From: Haplomitrium mnioides
Lineage: Eukaryota; Marchantiophyta; Haplomitriopsida; Calobryales
Length of the DNA: 22,591 nt
Reading direction: 5' to 3'
NCBI GenBank assembly: GCA_049999725.1
Contig: JBNGIS010021548.1
Span: forward strand, 1 to 22,591
A program made the position numbers and the translations under genes. Of the stretch, positions 1 through 12,039 are shown one piece after another. Below the pieces are notes generated by a model. It was not told where the DNA came from, made no database searches, and saw only the letters and a program-made list of their open reading frames with translations. Positions within the stretch are counted from its first letter, which is position 1; every line of letters starts with the position of its first letter.

Positions 1-48
1 GCCTGTTCTTGGTTCAAAGTAGCGGTTGTTCTACTCAAATGTATCCTT

Positions 49-3029
49 AAAAGAGTCATCATAAATAAACCTCTTGACCTTATGCCAAAAAAAATACTTC
101 TCATTAAATCTCTATCTTGATTCATGCCAAAAACAAGTGCTTTTCAACAATCTTATACAATAGTCAAGAAAGCTCTAATCAAATGCATCCCAAAAAAGAG
201 TACTCCCCAACAAACCTCTTCACCTATTGCCAAAAAGATTAGCACCAAATAAACCTCTACTCTCGATGCATGCTGAAAAGTGTGCTTCACAACAATCCTA
301 TGCACTATATTAGAAACCTCTGCTCAAATGCATCCCAAATAAAGTACTCCTCAACAATTATCTTCACCAATTTACAAAAACAGTAGTTCTCAATAAACCT
401 CTACTCTCAATGCATGCCAAAATAGTGCTTCTAAACTATCCTATGCACTACTCAACAAAGCTCTACTCAAATGCATCCCAAAAAATGTCTTCCTCAATAA
501 ACCTCTTGACCTTATGCCAAAACAGGTAGTTCTCAATAAACCTCTATCCCGATGCATGCCAAAATGGGTTCTTCTCAACACTTGTATGCACTACTCAGCA
601 AATTTCTAATCAAATGCATCGCAAAAAAAAAATCTTGAAAACCTTCCTCAATAAACCTCTTAACCTTATGCCAAATAGGGTAGTTGTCAATACACCTCTA
701 CTCCTTATGCATACAAAAAAGGAGGGCTTGTCAACAATCCTATTCCCTACTCAGCAAACCTCTACTCAAATGCATCTCAAAAGAGTACTCCTCAATAAGC
801 CTCTTCATCTTATACCAAAACGGTAGTTGTCAATGGACTTCTACTCTTGATGCATGCCAAAAAGGGTGCTTCTCAATAATTGTATGCACTACTCAAGAAA
901 GCTCTACTTCAATGCATCCAAAAAAGAGTCGTCCTCAATAAACCCCTTGAGTTTTTACCAAAAAAAGGTTTTTTCATTAAGAAAGTACTCCTCATGCATG
1001 CCTAAAATAGTGCTTCTCAATAGCCCTATGGACTACTCAACAAACCCTTGCTTTAATGCATCTCAAAAAGAGTATTCCTCAACAACCTCATTCACATATT
1101 TCCAAAAAGAGTGGTACTCAATCAACCTCTACTCCCAATGCATGCCAAAAAGGGTGCTTCTCAAGAACCCTATGCACAACTCCTTAAATATCTACTCAAA
1201 TGCATCCTAGAAAGAATTGTCCTCAACAAACCTTTGACCTTATGCCAAGAAGGGTAGTTTTTAATAAACTTCTACTCTTGATGATGCCTTAAAGCATACT
1301 TTTCAACAATCCTTTGCACTACTCAAGAGATCTCTACTCAAATGCATCCCTAAAAGAGTACTCCTCAATAATCCTCTTCACTTATTGCCAAAATAGGTGG
1401 AACTCAATAAACCTCTACTTCATATGTAAGCTGAAAAAGGTGCTTCTCAACAATACTATGCACTACTAAACAAATCTCTACTCAAATGCATACAAAAAAG
1501 AGTACTCCTCAACAAACCTCCTCACCTATTGCCAAATAGAGTAGTACTCAATAAAACTCTACTCCTGATGCATGTTACAAAGTGTGCTTCTCAAGAATTC
1601 TATGCACTACTCAAGAAACCTCTACTCAATTGCATCCCAAAAAAAGTACTCCCCAACAAATCTCTTCATGTATTACCAAAAAGAGTAGTACTTAATCAAC
1701 CTCAAGTCCCAATGCATGCAAAACTAGGTGGTTCTCAAGAATCCTATGCACTACTAAAGAAACCTCTACTTAAATGCAAATAAAAAAGAGCACTCCCCAA
1801 CAACTCTCTTAACCGATCACCAAATAGAGTTGTACTCAATCAACCTTTACTCCCTATGCATGCCAAAAAGGGTGCCTCTCAACAAGCCTATGCACTACTC
1901 AACAAACCTCTACTCAAATACATTGCAAAAAGAGTACTCCCCAACACACATTTTCATGTATTTTCAAAAAGAGTAGCATTCAATAAACCTCTACTCCCAT
2001 GCATGCTAAAAAAATGTGCTTCTCAATAATCCAATGCACTTTTCAAGAAACCTCTACTCAAATGTATTCAAAAAGAGTGCTCTTTATATAAACCTTCACC
2101 TATTGCAAAACAGAGTAGTACTCTTGATGCATGTCAAAAAGGGTGATTCTCATCAATCTTATGCCCAACTCAAGCAACCTCTACTTAATTGCAAATAAAA
2201 AGGAGTACTCACCATCAATCCTCTTAACCTATCACCAAAAAGAGTTCTCAATCAACCTCTACTCCTTATGCTTGCCAAAACGAGTGCTTCTCAAAAGTCC
2301 TATGCACTACTCAACAAACCTCTACTCTACTAAAAAAGAGTACTTCCCAGCAAACATCTTCACGTATTTCTAAATAGAGTAGTATTCAACAAAACTCTAC
2401 TCCCACACATGCCAAAAAACGTGCTTCTCAACAATCCTATGTACTTCTCAAGAAACCTCTAGTCAAATGCATTCCAAAAGAGTACTTCTAAATTAAACCC
2501 TACACCTATTGCAAAATAGAGTAGTACTCTTGATGCATGTCAAAAAGGGTGTTTATCATCAATCGCATGCCCAACTCAAAAAACCGCTACTCAAATGCAT
2601 ATGAAAATTTGTACTCCTCAACAATGCTTTTGAACTATTACCAAAAAGAGTAGTACACAGTTAATATACGCTCTATGCATGTTAAAAATGCCCTTCTCAA
2701 CAATCCTATGCACCACTCAAGAAACCTCTACTAAAGCGCATTCCTGAAAGACAACTTCCCAACAAACATCTACATGGATTGCCAAAAAAAGGACTCAATA
2801 AACCTCTACTCTTGATGCATGCAAGAAGTGGGGCTTCTCAACAATCCTATTTACTACTCAACAAACCTCTACACAAATGCATCCCAAAAAGAGTACTTCT
2901 CAACAAACATCTTCACCTATTGCTCAAAAGACTAGTACTCAATTTTCCTCAACTCTCTATGCATGCTAAAAGATTGCTTTCTAACAATCCTATACACTAC
3001 TAAACAAACTTCTACTCAAAGGCATCTCT
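49..3029 (+). repeat. Higher-order repeat block A of the satellite
   Basis: This block is defined by matching it to the next one. Variant monomers at 1138, 1245 and 1628 reappear at 4108, 4215 and 4598, always at an offset of 2970. The shared diagnostic variants include CCTTTGACCTTATGCCAAGA, ACTCAATTGCATCCC, CTACTTAAATGCAAATAAA and GTTGTACTCAATCAACC. After about 2520 the offset to block B falls to ~2565, because block A contains an extra 406 bp segment (2115-2520). Boundaries are approximate and rest on the shared AAAAGAGT..C start at 49, 3030 and 5598. Confidence 0.75.
2115..2520 (+). repeat. 406 bp local duplication inside block A
   Basis: The stretch GTAGTACTCTTGATGCATGT starts at 2115 and again at 2521, a spacing of 406 bp. 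It is a deletion variant of the third module: the ~15 bp between two ACTC copies (ACTCAATAAACCTCTACTC in normal monomers) is missing. Block B has this variant once, at 5086. The 406 bp spacing equals the change in A/B offset from 2970 to ~2564, so the extra copy is either a duplication in A or a loss in B. Confidence 0.75.
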
Positions 3030-5597
3030 AAAAGAGTTGTCCCAAATAAACCTCTTGAGCTTATGCCAAACAAACATACTTCTAAAAAATCTTTTATCCC
3101 TATGTATGCCAAAACATGTGCTTCTCAACAATCCTATGCACTAGCCAAGAAACCTCTACTCAAATGCATACCAAAAATAGTACTCCGCAACAAACCTCTT
3201 GACATATTGCCAAGAAGAGTAGAACTCAATAAACCTCTACTCTTGATGCATGCCGAAAAAGGTGCTTCTCAACAATCCTAACCAATACTAAACAAACCTC
3301 TTCTCAAATGCATCCTAAAAAAACACTCTTCAACAATCATCTTCAGTTATTTCCAAAAAGAGTAGTTCTCAATAAATCTCTCTTCTTTATACATGCCAAA
3401 AGGGTGCTTCTAAACTATCCTATGCACTACTCCACAAAGCTCTACTCAAATGCATTAAAAAAAAAGTCTTTCTCCAAAAACCTCTTGACGTTTTGCTAAA
3501 ACAGGTAGTTCTCAATAAACCTCTATCATGATGCATGCAAAAATAGGTGCTTCTCAACACTCGTATGCACTACCTAACAAACCTCTAATCAAATGTATCG
3601 CAAAAAGAGTCTTTCCTCAATAAACCTCTTCATCTTATGCAAAAAAGGGTAGATCTCAGTAAACCTCTACTCATGATGCATGTCAAAAAGGGGGCTTCCC
3701 AACAATCCTATGCACAACTCAACAAACCTCTACTCAAATAAATCTCAAAAAGAGTACTCCTCAATAAGCTTCTTTATCTTATGCTAAAAAGAGTAGTTTT
3801 CAATAGACATCTTCTGTTGATGCATACCAAAAAAGGGTCCTTCTCCATAATCCTATGAACTACTTAAGAAAGCTCTACTTAATTGCATCCAAGTAAGAGT
3901 CATCCTCAATAAACCTCTTCAGCTTGTACCAAAAAAGGTTTTTCAAATATAGTTGTACTCCAAATGCATGCCTAAAACAATACTTCTCAACAACCCTATG
4001 CACTAATCAACAAAACTCTACTTTAATAGATCCCAAGAAAAGTACTCCTCAAAAAACTTGTTGATCTTTTGCCAATAAGAGTAATACTTAATCAACCTTT
4101 ACTCCCAATGCATGCCAAAAAGGGTGCTTCTTAAGAATCCTATATACTACTCGTTAAACTTCTACTCGAATGCATCCCAAAAAGAATCCACCTCAACAAA
4201 CCTTTGACCTTATGCCAAGAAGCGTAGCTCTTAAACAACTTCAAATCCTGATGCATGCCCAAAAGCATACTTCTCAACAATCCTTTGCAATACTCAAAAA
4301 ACCTCTACTCAAATACATCCCTAAAAAAGTATTCCTCAATAATCCTCTTCATTCATTGCTAGAATAAGTGAAACTCAAAAAACCCTACTCCCTATAAAGG
4401 CTGAAAAGGATGCTTCTGAACAGTTCTATCCACTACTTGAGAAACCTCTACTCAAATGCATCCCAAAAAGAGTACTCCTCAACAAACCTCTTCACCTATT
4501 GCCAAAGAGAGTAGTACTCAATAAATTTCTACTCCCGATGCATGTCAAAAAGTGTGCCTCTCAACAATCTTATACACAACTCAAGAAACCTCTACTCAAT
4601 TGCATCCCCAAAAATGTACTCCCCAACAAATCTCTTCATGTATTGGCAAAAAGAGTAGTACTTAATCAACCTGTAGTCCTAATGCATCCAAAATAAGGTG
4701 GTTCTCAACTATCCTATACACGATTCAAGAAACCTCTACTTAAATGCAAATAAAAAATAGTACTCCCCAACAATCCTCTTGACCTATCACCAAAATGGAG
4801 TTGTACTCAATCAACCTCTACTCTCTATGCATGCCAAAAACGGTGATTGTAAACAATTCTATGCACTACTCAACAAACCTCTACTCAAATGCATCTCAAA
4901 AAGAGTACTCCCCAACAAACATCTTCTCATATGTCCAAAAAGAATAGTATTAAATAAATATCTACTCCCATGCATGCCAAAATGTGTGCTTCTAAAAACT
5001 CCTATACGGTACTCAAGAAACCCCTACTCAAATGCATCACAAAAGAATACTTCTCAACAAAACCCTTTGCCTATTGCCAAATAGAGTAGTACTCTTAATG
5101 CATGTCAAAAAAGGTGCTTCTCATCAATCCTTTGCACAACTCAAGAAACCTCTACTGAAATGCATATATAAAATTGTACTGGTCAACAATGCTCTTGACC
5201 AATTACAAAAAAAGTAGGATTCAATCAACATATTTTATCTATGCATGCCAAAAGACACCTTCTCAACAATCCTATGCATCACTCAACAAACTTCTACTAA
5301 AATGCATTCCTAAAAGAGTATTTCTCAACAAATATCTACACAGATTGCCATAAAAAAGGGTACTCAATAAACCTCTAAACTTGATGTATGTAAGAAAGGG
5401 TACTTCTAAACACTCCTATACACTACTCAAAAAACCTCTACACAAATGCATCCCAAAAAGAATACTTCCCAACAACATCTTCACCTATTGCCTAAAAGGC
5501 TAGTACTCAATAATCCTAAACCCTCTATGCATGCTAAAAGATTTCTTCCCAACAATCCTAATCACTAGTGAACAAACCTCTACTCAAACTCATCTTT
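3030..5597 (+). repeat. Higher-order repeat block B of the satellite
   Basis: This is the second copy of the higher-order unit, about 2568 bp. It lines up with block A at an offset of ~2970 up to the 406 bp indel and at ~2564 after it. For example, 2649 corresponds to 5213, where AGTAGGATTCAATCAAC is followed by a rare ATATTTTATCTATGCATGCC variant. Identity between corresponding A and B monomers is clearly higher by eye than between neighbouring monomers, which is the defining sign of higher-order structure. Confidence 0.75.
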
Positions 5598-8500
5598 AAA
5601 AGAGTCATCTCATATAAACCTCTTGAGCTTATGTCAAAAAAAGGTGCTTCATAATAAACCTTTATCGTGATGCATGCTAAAGCAAATAATTTTCAACAAT
5701 CTTATGCACTAGTCAAGAAACCTCTACTCAAATGCATCAAAAAAAAAACTCAACCTCAATAAACCTCTTGATCTTATACCAAAAAAAACAATTCTCAATA
5801 AACTTCTATCTTGATGCATGCCAAAACAAGTGCTTCTGACCCCTCATATGTGCTACTCAACAAACTCTACTCAAATGCATCACAAAAAGAGTTTTCCTCA
5901 ATAAACCTCTTGATCGTTTGCCAGAAAGGGTAGTTCTCAATAAAATTCTACTTCTAATGCATGCAAAAAAGAGTGTTTTTCAACAATCTTATACATGTCT
6001 TAACAAACCTCTACTCAAATGCATCCCAAAAAGAGTACTCTTTAATAAACCTCTTCATCTTTTGCAAGAAAAGTTAGTTCTGAATAAACCCTTACTCTTG
6101 ATGCTTGCTAAAAGGGTGCTTCTCAACAATCTTTTGCACTACACAAGAAAGCTTTACTTAAATGCATTTAGAAAAGACTCTTTCTCAAAAAACCTCTTGA
6201 GCTTGTGCCAAAAACAATATTTTTCAATAAATATCTACTTCTTATCCATGCCAAAATAGGTGGCTTCCAACAACCCTATGTACTATTCAACAAAGCTCTA
6301 CATTAATGCAACTCAAAAAAGTACTTCTCAACAAACCTTTTCATCTATTTCCAAAAAGAGTAGAACTCAATCAACCTCCACTCTTGATGCATGCTAAAAA
6401 AGGTACTTCTCAACAATCGTATCCATTACTCAACAAACCTCTACTCAAATACATCCCAGAAAGAGTTCTCCTCAGAAATCCTCTTCACCTTAGACCAAAA
6501 AAGGTAGTTCTCAGTAAACCTGTACTCTCAATGCATGTTTAAAAGGATGCTTCTTGACAATCCTATGCACCACTCAACAAAACTCAACTCAAATGCATCC
6601 CAAAGAGTACTTCTCAACATTCCTCTTCACATATTTCCAAAACTAGTAGTACTTAATCATTCTCTACCTTTGATTCATGTGAAAAATGGTGCTTCTGAAC
6701 AATCCTATGCGCTAGTCAATAATTCTCTTCTCAAATGCATCCCAAAGAGAGTCGTTCTCAATAAACCTCTTGAAATTGTACGAGATTAGATAGTTCTCAA
6801 TTAACCCCTACTCTTAATATGTGCTAAGAAAGGGGGTCTCTTAAAAATCCTATGCACTACTCAACAAACCTCTACTTAATTGCAGCCCAAAAAGAGTAAT
6901 CTACAACAAACCTCTTCATCAATTGCTAAAAAAAGTAGTACTCAATTAAGCTCTCTTCTTGATGCATGCTAAAAAGGGTGCTTCTCAACAATCATGTATA
7001 CTACTCAACAAACCTTTACTTTACTACATCCCGAAAAGAGAACTCTCCAACAAACCTCCTTACCTACTCCTAAAAAGAATAGCAATCAATTAACTTATGC
7101 TCCCAATGGAAGCCCAAGAGGGTGCTTCTCAACAATGCTTGGCACTTCTCAAGAAACCTCTACTCAAATTTATATCAAAAAAAGTATTCCTCAACAATCC
7201 TCTTCACATATTACCAAAAAGAGTGGTACTCATTAGTCCAGTATGACTTATGCATGCCAGAAAATGTGCTTGTCAACAACCCTTTGAACTTCTCAACAAA
7301 CCTCTACTCAAATGCATTCCAAAAAAAAATACTTCCCATTAATAATCTTCATATTATACCAAAAATAGTAGTGTTCAATTAACATTTACTATTGATGCAT
7401 GCTAAAAATTTTGTTTCTCAACATTCCTATGCACTACTTAAAAAACCTCTACTTAAATGCATCTTAAAAGAGTACTCCTCAACAATCATTCTCACTTTTT
7501 GCTAAAAAACGTGGTGTTCAATAAACCTCTACTCCAGGTGCTTGTGAAAAAGGATGATTCTCAACAATCCTATGGAGTATTCAAGAAACCTTTACTCCAA
7601 TGCATCTCAAAAGAGCACTCCTCAAGAAACCTCTTCAGTTATTGCTAAACAAAGTAGTACTTAATAAACCTCTACTCATCATGCATGTCAACAAAAGGTA
7701 CTTCTCGTTAATCCTATGCACTACTCAATAAACCTCCACTCAAATCCATACAACAAAGAGTATTGCTCAACAAACCACTTCACATATTGCCAAAGAAAGT
7801 AGTACTCAATCAACCTCCTCTCTCGATGCATGCCGAATAGGATGGCTCTAAACAATCCTATGTACTACTTAACAAACCTCTACTCAAATGACTATCACAA
7901 AGAGTGCTCCTCAACAATCCTCTTCTACTATTACCAAAACAATTAGTACTCAATCAACCTCTACTCTCTATCCATTCCAAAAAGGGTGCTTCTCAACATT
8001 CCTGTGCACTACTCAAGAGACCTCTACTCAAATACATCACAAAAAAAACTCTCCAATAAACATCTTCATCTATTACCAAAAAGAGTAGTTTCAATAAACC
8101 TATAGCCTCTATGCATGCCGAAAAATGTGCTTCTCAACAATCCTTTGCACTACTCAAGCAACCTCTACTGAAATGCATCCTAAAAATAGTACTCCTCAAC
8201 AAACACCTTCACCTATTGCCAAAAACAATACTACTCCATAAACCTCTACTTCTGATGTATGCCAAAAGGGTGCTTTTCAACAATCCTATTGACTACTAAA
8301 TAAACTTCTACTCAAGTGCATCTCAAAAAGAATTTTTCTCAACAACTCTTTTGACCTAATGCCAAGAAGGGTAGTTCTTAATAAGCCTCTACTCCGGATG
8401 CAAGCCCAAGAGCATGTTTGTCAACAATCCTATGCACTATTCAAGAAATCTCTACTCAAATGCATCGCTAAAAGAGTACTTCTCAATAGTCTTTGCCACC

Positions 8501-10087
8501 TATTGCCAAAATAAACCTCCACTCGAGATGTAGACAGAAAGTGTGTTTTTCAACAGTCCTATGTATTACTCAACAAACATTTACTCAAATGCATCCAAAT
8601 AAAGTACTCCTCATCAAACCTCTTTACTTATTGCCGAATAGAGTAGTACTCATAAAACCTCTACTCCAGTTGAATGTAAAAAAGTGAGCTTCTCAACAAT
8701 CTTATATATTACTCAAGAAACCTCTACTTAAATGCATCTCTAAAAGAGTACTCCTTAACAAACCCCTTCACCAATTATTAAAAACAATAGTTCTCAACTG
8801 ACCTCTACTCCTATTGCATGCCAAAAAAGATGCTTCTAAACAATCCTATGCACAACTCAACAAAACTCTACTCAAGTGCATCAAAGAAAGAGATATCCTC
8901 AATAAGACTCTTGACCTTATGCCATAAAAGATAGTTTTCAATAAACCTCTACTTCTAATGCATGTCAAAAGAGGTGCGTCTCAACAATCCTATGCACTAC
9001 TCAACAAATCTCTACTCAAATACATCCCAAAAAGAGAACTCCTCAATAAGCCTCTTCACTTTTTGTCAAAAAAGGTAGCTCTCAATAAACCTCTACTCTC
9101 GATGCATGCCAAAAAATGTGCTTCTCAATAATTCTATGCACCACTCAAGAAAGCTTTACTCAAATGCATTTAAAAAAGAGTCTTCCTCAATAAATCTCTT
9201 GAGCTTATGCCAAAAATAATTATTTTAAATAAAGTTGTGCTCCTTATCCTTGCTCAAAAAGGTGTTTGTGAACAACCCTATGCACTTTTCAGCAAAGCTC
9301 TACTTTCATGCACCTCAAAAAGAGTATTTCTCAACAAACCTATTCACCTATTGCCAAAAAGAGTAGTACTCAATCATTCTCTACTCTCAATGCATGCTAA
9401 AAAGAGTGTTTCTCAACAATCCAATCGACTACTCAACAAACCTCTACTCAAATACATCCTAAAAAGAGTACTTCTCAATAAATCTCTTCACCTTATACCA
9501 AAAAAGGTAGTTTTCAATAAACTTATACTCCCAATGCATGCTAAAAAAGATGCTTCTCGACAATGCTATGCACCACTCAATAAAACTTTACTCAAAAGCA
9601 TCTAAAAAAAGTACTCCTAACCAAACCTCTTCACTCATTGCCAAAAAGAGTAGTACTCAATCAACCTCTTCTTTCAATTCATGTGAGAAAATGTGCTTCT
9701 TAATAATCCTATCTACTTGTCAACAAACCTCTACTCAAATTCAACCCAAAAAGAGTCATCCTCAATAAACCTCTACTCTTAATGTATGCCAAAAAAGGAG
9801 GTTTCTAAACAACCCTTTGAACTACTCAGATGCATGTATAAAATTGTACTCGTCAATAATACCCTTGACATATTACCCAAAAGAGTAGGATTCAATCAAC
9901 ATATTTTATCTATACATGCCAAAAGACCCCTTCTCAACAATCCTATGCACCACTCAACAAACCTCTACTAAAATGCATCCCTAAAAGAGTGCTTCCTAGC
10001 AAACATCTACATGGATTGCCGAAATGAAGGGTATTGAATAAACTTCTATACTTGATACATGCAAGAAAGGGTGCTTCTAAACACTTT
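5598..10087 (+). repeat. Higher-order repeat block C, expanded and ending in mid-monomer
   Basis: The block starts with the same AAAAGAGTCATC and CTCTTGAGCTTATG signature as the other two starts. CCAAGAAGGGTAG at 8362 corresponds to 4215 in B and 1245 in A. AGGATTCAATCAACATATTT at 9887 corresponds to 5216 in B. The intervals between anchors are longer than in B by about 1.6 kb and 0.5 kb, so extra monomers sit inside the block. The last recognisable array sequence, GGGTGCTTCTAAACACT, ends near 10087 and matches about 5400-5416 of block B. Block C is therefore cut off before its natural end. Confidence 0.65.
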
Positions 10088-10741
10088 TAACAACCACTAC
10101 TTTGAACTAGTAATCACTACTAGGTTCTTTGTTCAATTGGCATTCCCAAAAACAAAATTTGAAATTTTAGTTTGCAAAATCATGAATTTGATGCAAGTAA
10201 TATTTGTTTGCAAAACAAATGTAATTTTATATATCAAAATGGCTTACTTTGAGTGTACAATGCATTAAAAACAAATCTTCTTAGTGAGTATTTTTAAAAA
10301 ATTGCTTTCATAATTTCATCTTTCAAAAGCATGAGCATCGCCAAACAAAAAAAATATATAAACAAAACACAACATTTGTTGTAAAACATTTTGAAAAGTA
10401 ACAATGATTGCAAAAATTTGTAAAACTTATAAAAACATTCAAATGTTATCAAAACGTTTTTATTGTAGAACTCTAAAGTGTTGGCACAAGAAGTTTGTCA
10501 AAGCAAAATTGTGAAAAGATTTCTCAAGCCTATGTGTGCATGGACAACTAAGGCCCAATTACAAATGCATTGTACGAAAGATCCTTGCACGCATGAAGAA
10601 CCACAACTAACTCGAGCTTGAAAATTTGAAGCCCATATACGGATGGACAACTAAAGTGAGCACGGACTGCTGAATAATTGGAAGCAAAGAATGCATAAGG
10701 CCATCTAAGAAGAAAGAGAAAATGAAAAAGGAAAGCGAACC
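10088..10741. other. AT-rich spacer between satellite and retroelement
   Basis: This stretch of about 650 bp has no 144 bp periodicity and no clear similarity to the rest of the window. It is AT-rich, with many AAAA/TTTT runs and CAAAA-type words. The longest frame is about 69 codons and looks like chance. A short phrase, TGGACAACTAA, occurs at 10541 and 10643. I see no gene, no convincing promoter and no RNA. It may be single-copy flank or a remnant of another element. Confidence 0.6.
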
Positions 10742-10929
10742 TCTCAGCCCCCTCCTTCAGGCCTTAACCCCTAAAGGTGCCACTTTGGAAGAAAGGGGCT
10801 ACAAATTGGGCCTCAGGTTCTTTTGTGAGATGGTCCTGCATCCAAGTTATCCCTTTCAGGTCTTAAGGAATCTCAACTTCACCTTGTAGACCTTTCGACT
10901 ATCAACAATCACTTCAAAGACCCATCTTG

Positions 10930-10937
10930 CTTATATA
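10930..10937 (-). promoter_or_regulatory. Probable LTR TATA box
   Basis: On the minus strand the sequence reads GTATATAAGC, a good TATA-box match, about 190 bp before the LTR's downstream end. That places a transcription start near 10900 and leaves ~160 bp for R-U5, a normal layout. The corresponding site in the 5' LTR reads TACATAAG, with a T-to-C change in the core. The promoter that should drive the element is therefore probably weakened while the 3' LTR copy is intact. Confidence 0.55.
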
Positions 10938-12039
10938 CACACACATCTGAAGTACAAGTTCTAACAAATCCGAAGTATATTTCAGGGATTCAAGAATGGA
11001 CCAAGACACCTTGCCTACAAAATGGACTCAAGGTTCAACACACAAAATACAAAGGAGCACTGCCTACAGTTTTGTCTCCCCCTACTTGGGGCTTTCCTTG
11101 GCTCCTAACAAGCCGCATCACTGGTTTACTCCGAATCCGTAGTGCATTTTAGGATATCCGAAAAGAGACAAATCTATCTATCATGGCACACATACACCCT
11201 CTATGCTACACCACAAGCTTTCTGATTCTGTGCGACCTCAATGTCATGAGGTCTGACATTCACAGCAAACTTCTTCACTCAGCCACAACAGTTTCTTACT
11301 CCTTCGTTCTCTCACCCACTCACCCCGTCCAGATAGCTTTTCAACTTCCCTCACGAGAAGCCTTGAATTTATTTCCTCAGGCTCGGAAGACAAATTCTTT
11401 AACTTCCACCTCTGGAAGATAGTCCTCTTAACAGCAAGTCAACCCACTCCACCCCGAACCTCGACTGGATCTTCTGCGTAGTACGTAGACACTAACGCAA
11501 CTACTCCTCTCTTGGTTTCACTTGAAGGTTAAGACCCGAAATGCACTCCGAGCGTTCCCGGGATTGATGCTCCTGCACAGACGACGCTAAGACAACCCCA
11601 AGATCCCCCCTTGGCAACCTCTCCTGAATTCAAGACCAAAAGATTTTCCTTCCTCTTTAGGTGTTGATCCACCTCCGAATGCTGGTCCACTTGTAGGGAT
11701 GAGTACACTTGGATTGCTTGAGCCTCTAGAGCTTCATGCCTAGTGATTCTCAACGCCCCTCAAGTCCAGCTCCACCCCTGCTAGCCCTCTTTCATGAGTC
11801 CATTCACTCCAAGTAAAGCCTCACTAGAAATCTCTCCTCCCTCCCTCGCTACATCTTCTTGTTCGAGATAGTTTTCACACACCTCTCATTAGCATCAACC
11901 ATTCAAATGTCGAAGTGAGCCAATCGATACTCTTGCCCGCATACCCTCCAAAGCGTTTCTTGTTTCCCCCCCGCCCCCCATTTTGGCTGTTTTTTAAGTT
12001 AGTAACAATTTCTTGATGCGGGAACACCTATCTGTACGA

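Larger units (their letters stand above)
1..10087 (+). repeat. 144 bp tandem satellite array (~70 monomers)
   Basis: The region is a head-to-tail array with a period of 144 bp. The landmark ATGCATGCC-like motif recurs at 707, 850, 994, 1138, 1281, 1568, 1712 and 1856, giving steps of 143-145 or their double. Each monomer has three modules. The first holds GGGTGCTTCTCAACAATCC and CTATGCACTACTCAACAAAC and is ~61 bp. The second is AAAGAGTACTCCTCAACAAAC-like, about 40 bp. The third is AAAGAGTAGTACTCAATAAA-like, about 43 bp. All three carry ACCTCT-type ends, so the monomer probably grew from a ~40 bp ancestor. Monomers differ by many substitutions and small indels, which suggests an old array. The + strand is C-rich and G-poor. 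The array enters from the left edge and stops in mid-monomer at about 10087. I do not recognise it as a named satellite. A centromeric, subtelomeric or interstitial position cannot be told from sequence alone. Confidence 0.96.

Noticed and set aside
614-9971. Many + strand frames of 60-132 codons with repeated KPLL/PKRVLLN peptides, looking like a repeat protein
   Set aside because: They are the satellite monomer read in frame. The 144 bp period is a multiple of three and the G-poor strand has few TAG/TGA codons. Frames break at random substitutions and indels, and other frames give similar lengths, so nothing shows coding constraint.
1-10087. CRISPR-like array
   Set aside because: Whole monomers repeat with no unique spacers, units are 144 bp and diverged, and the context is eukaryotic.
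1-10087. Telomere-type or rDNA spacer identity for the array
   Set aside because: No TTTAGGG-type units and no rRNA gene sequence are present.
11183-11422. + strand frame of 79 codons, partly shared with 15826-16275
   Set aside because: It runs antisense to the element in both LTRs, and differences between copies include frame-changing substitutions. Shared residues follow from LTR homology and do not indicate selection.
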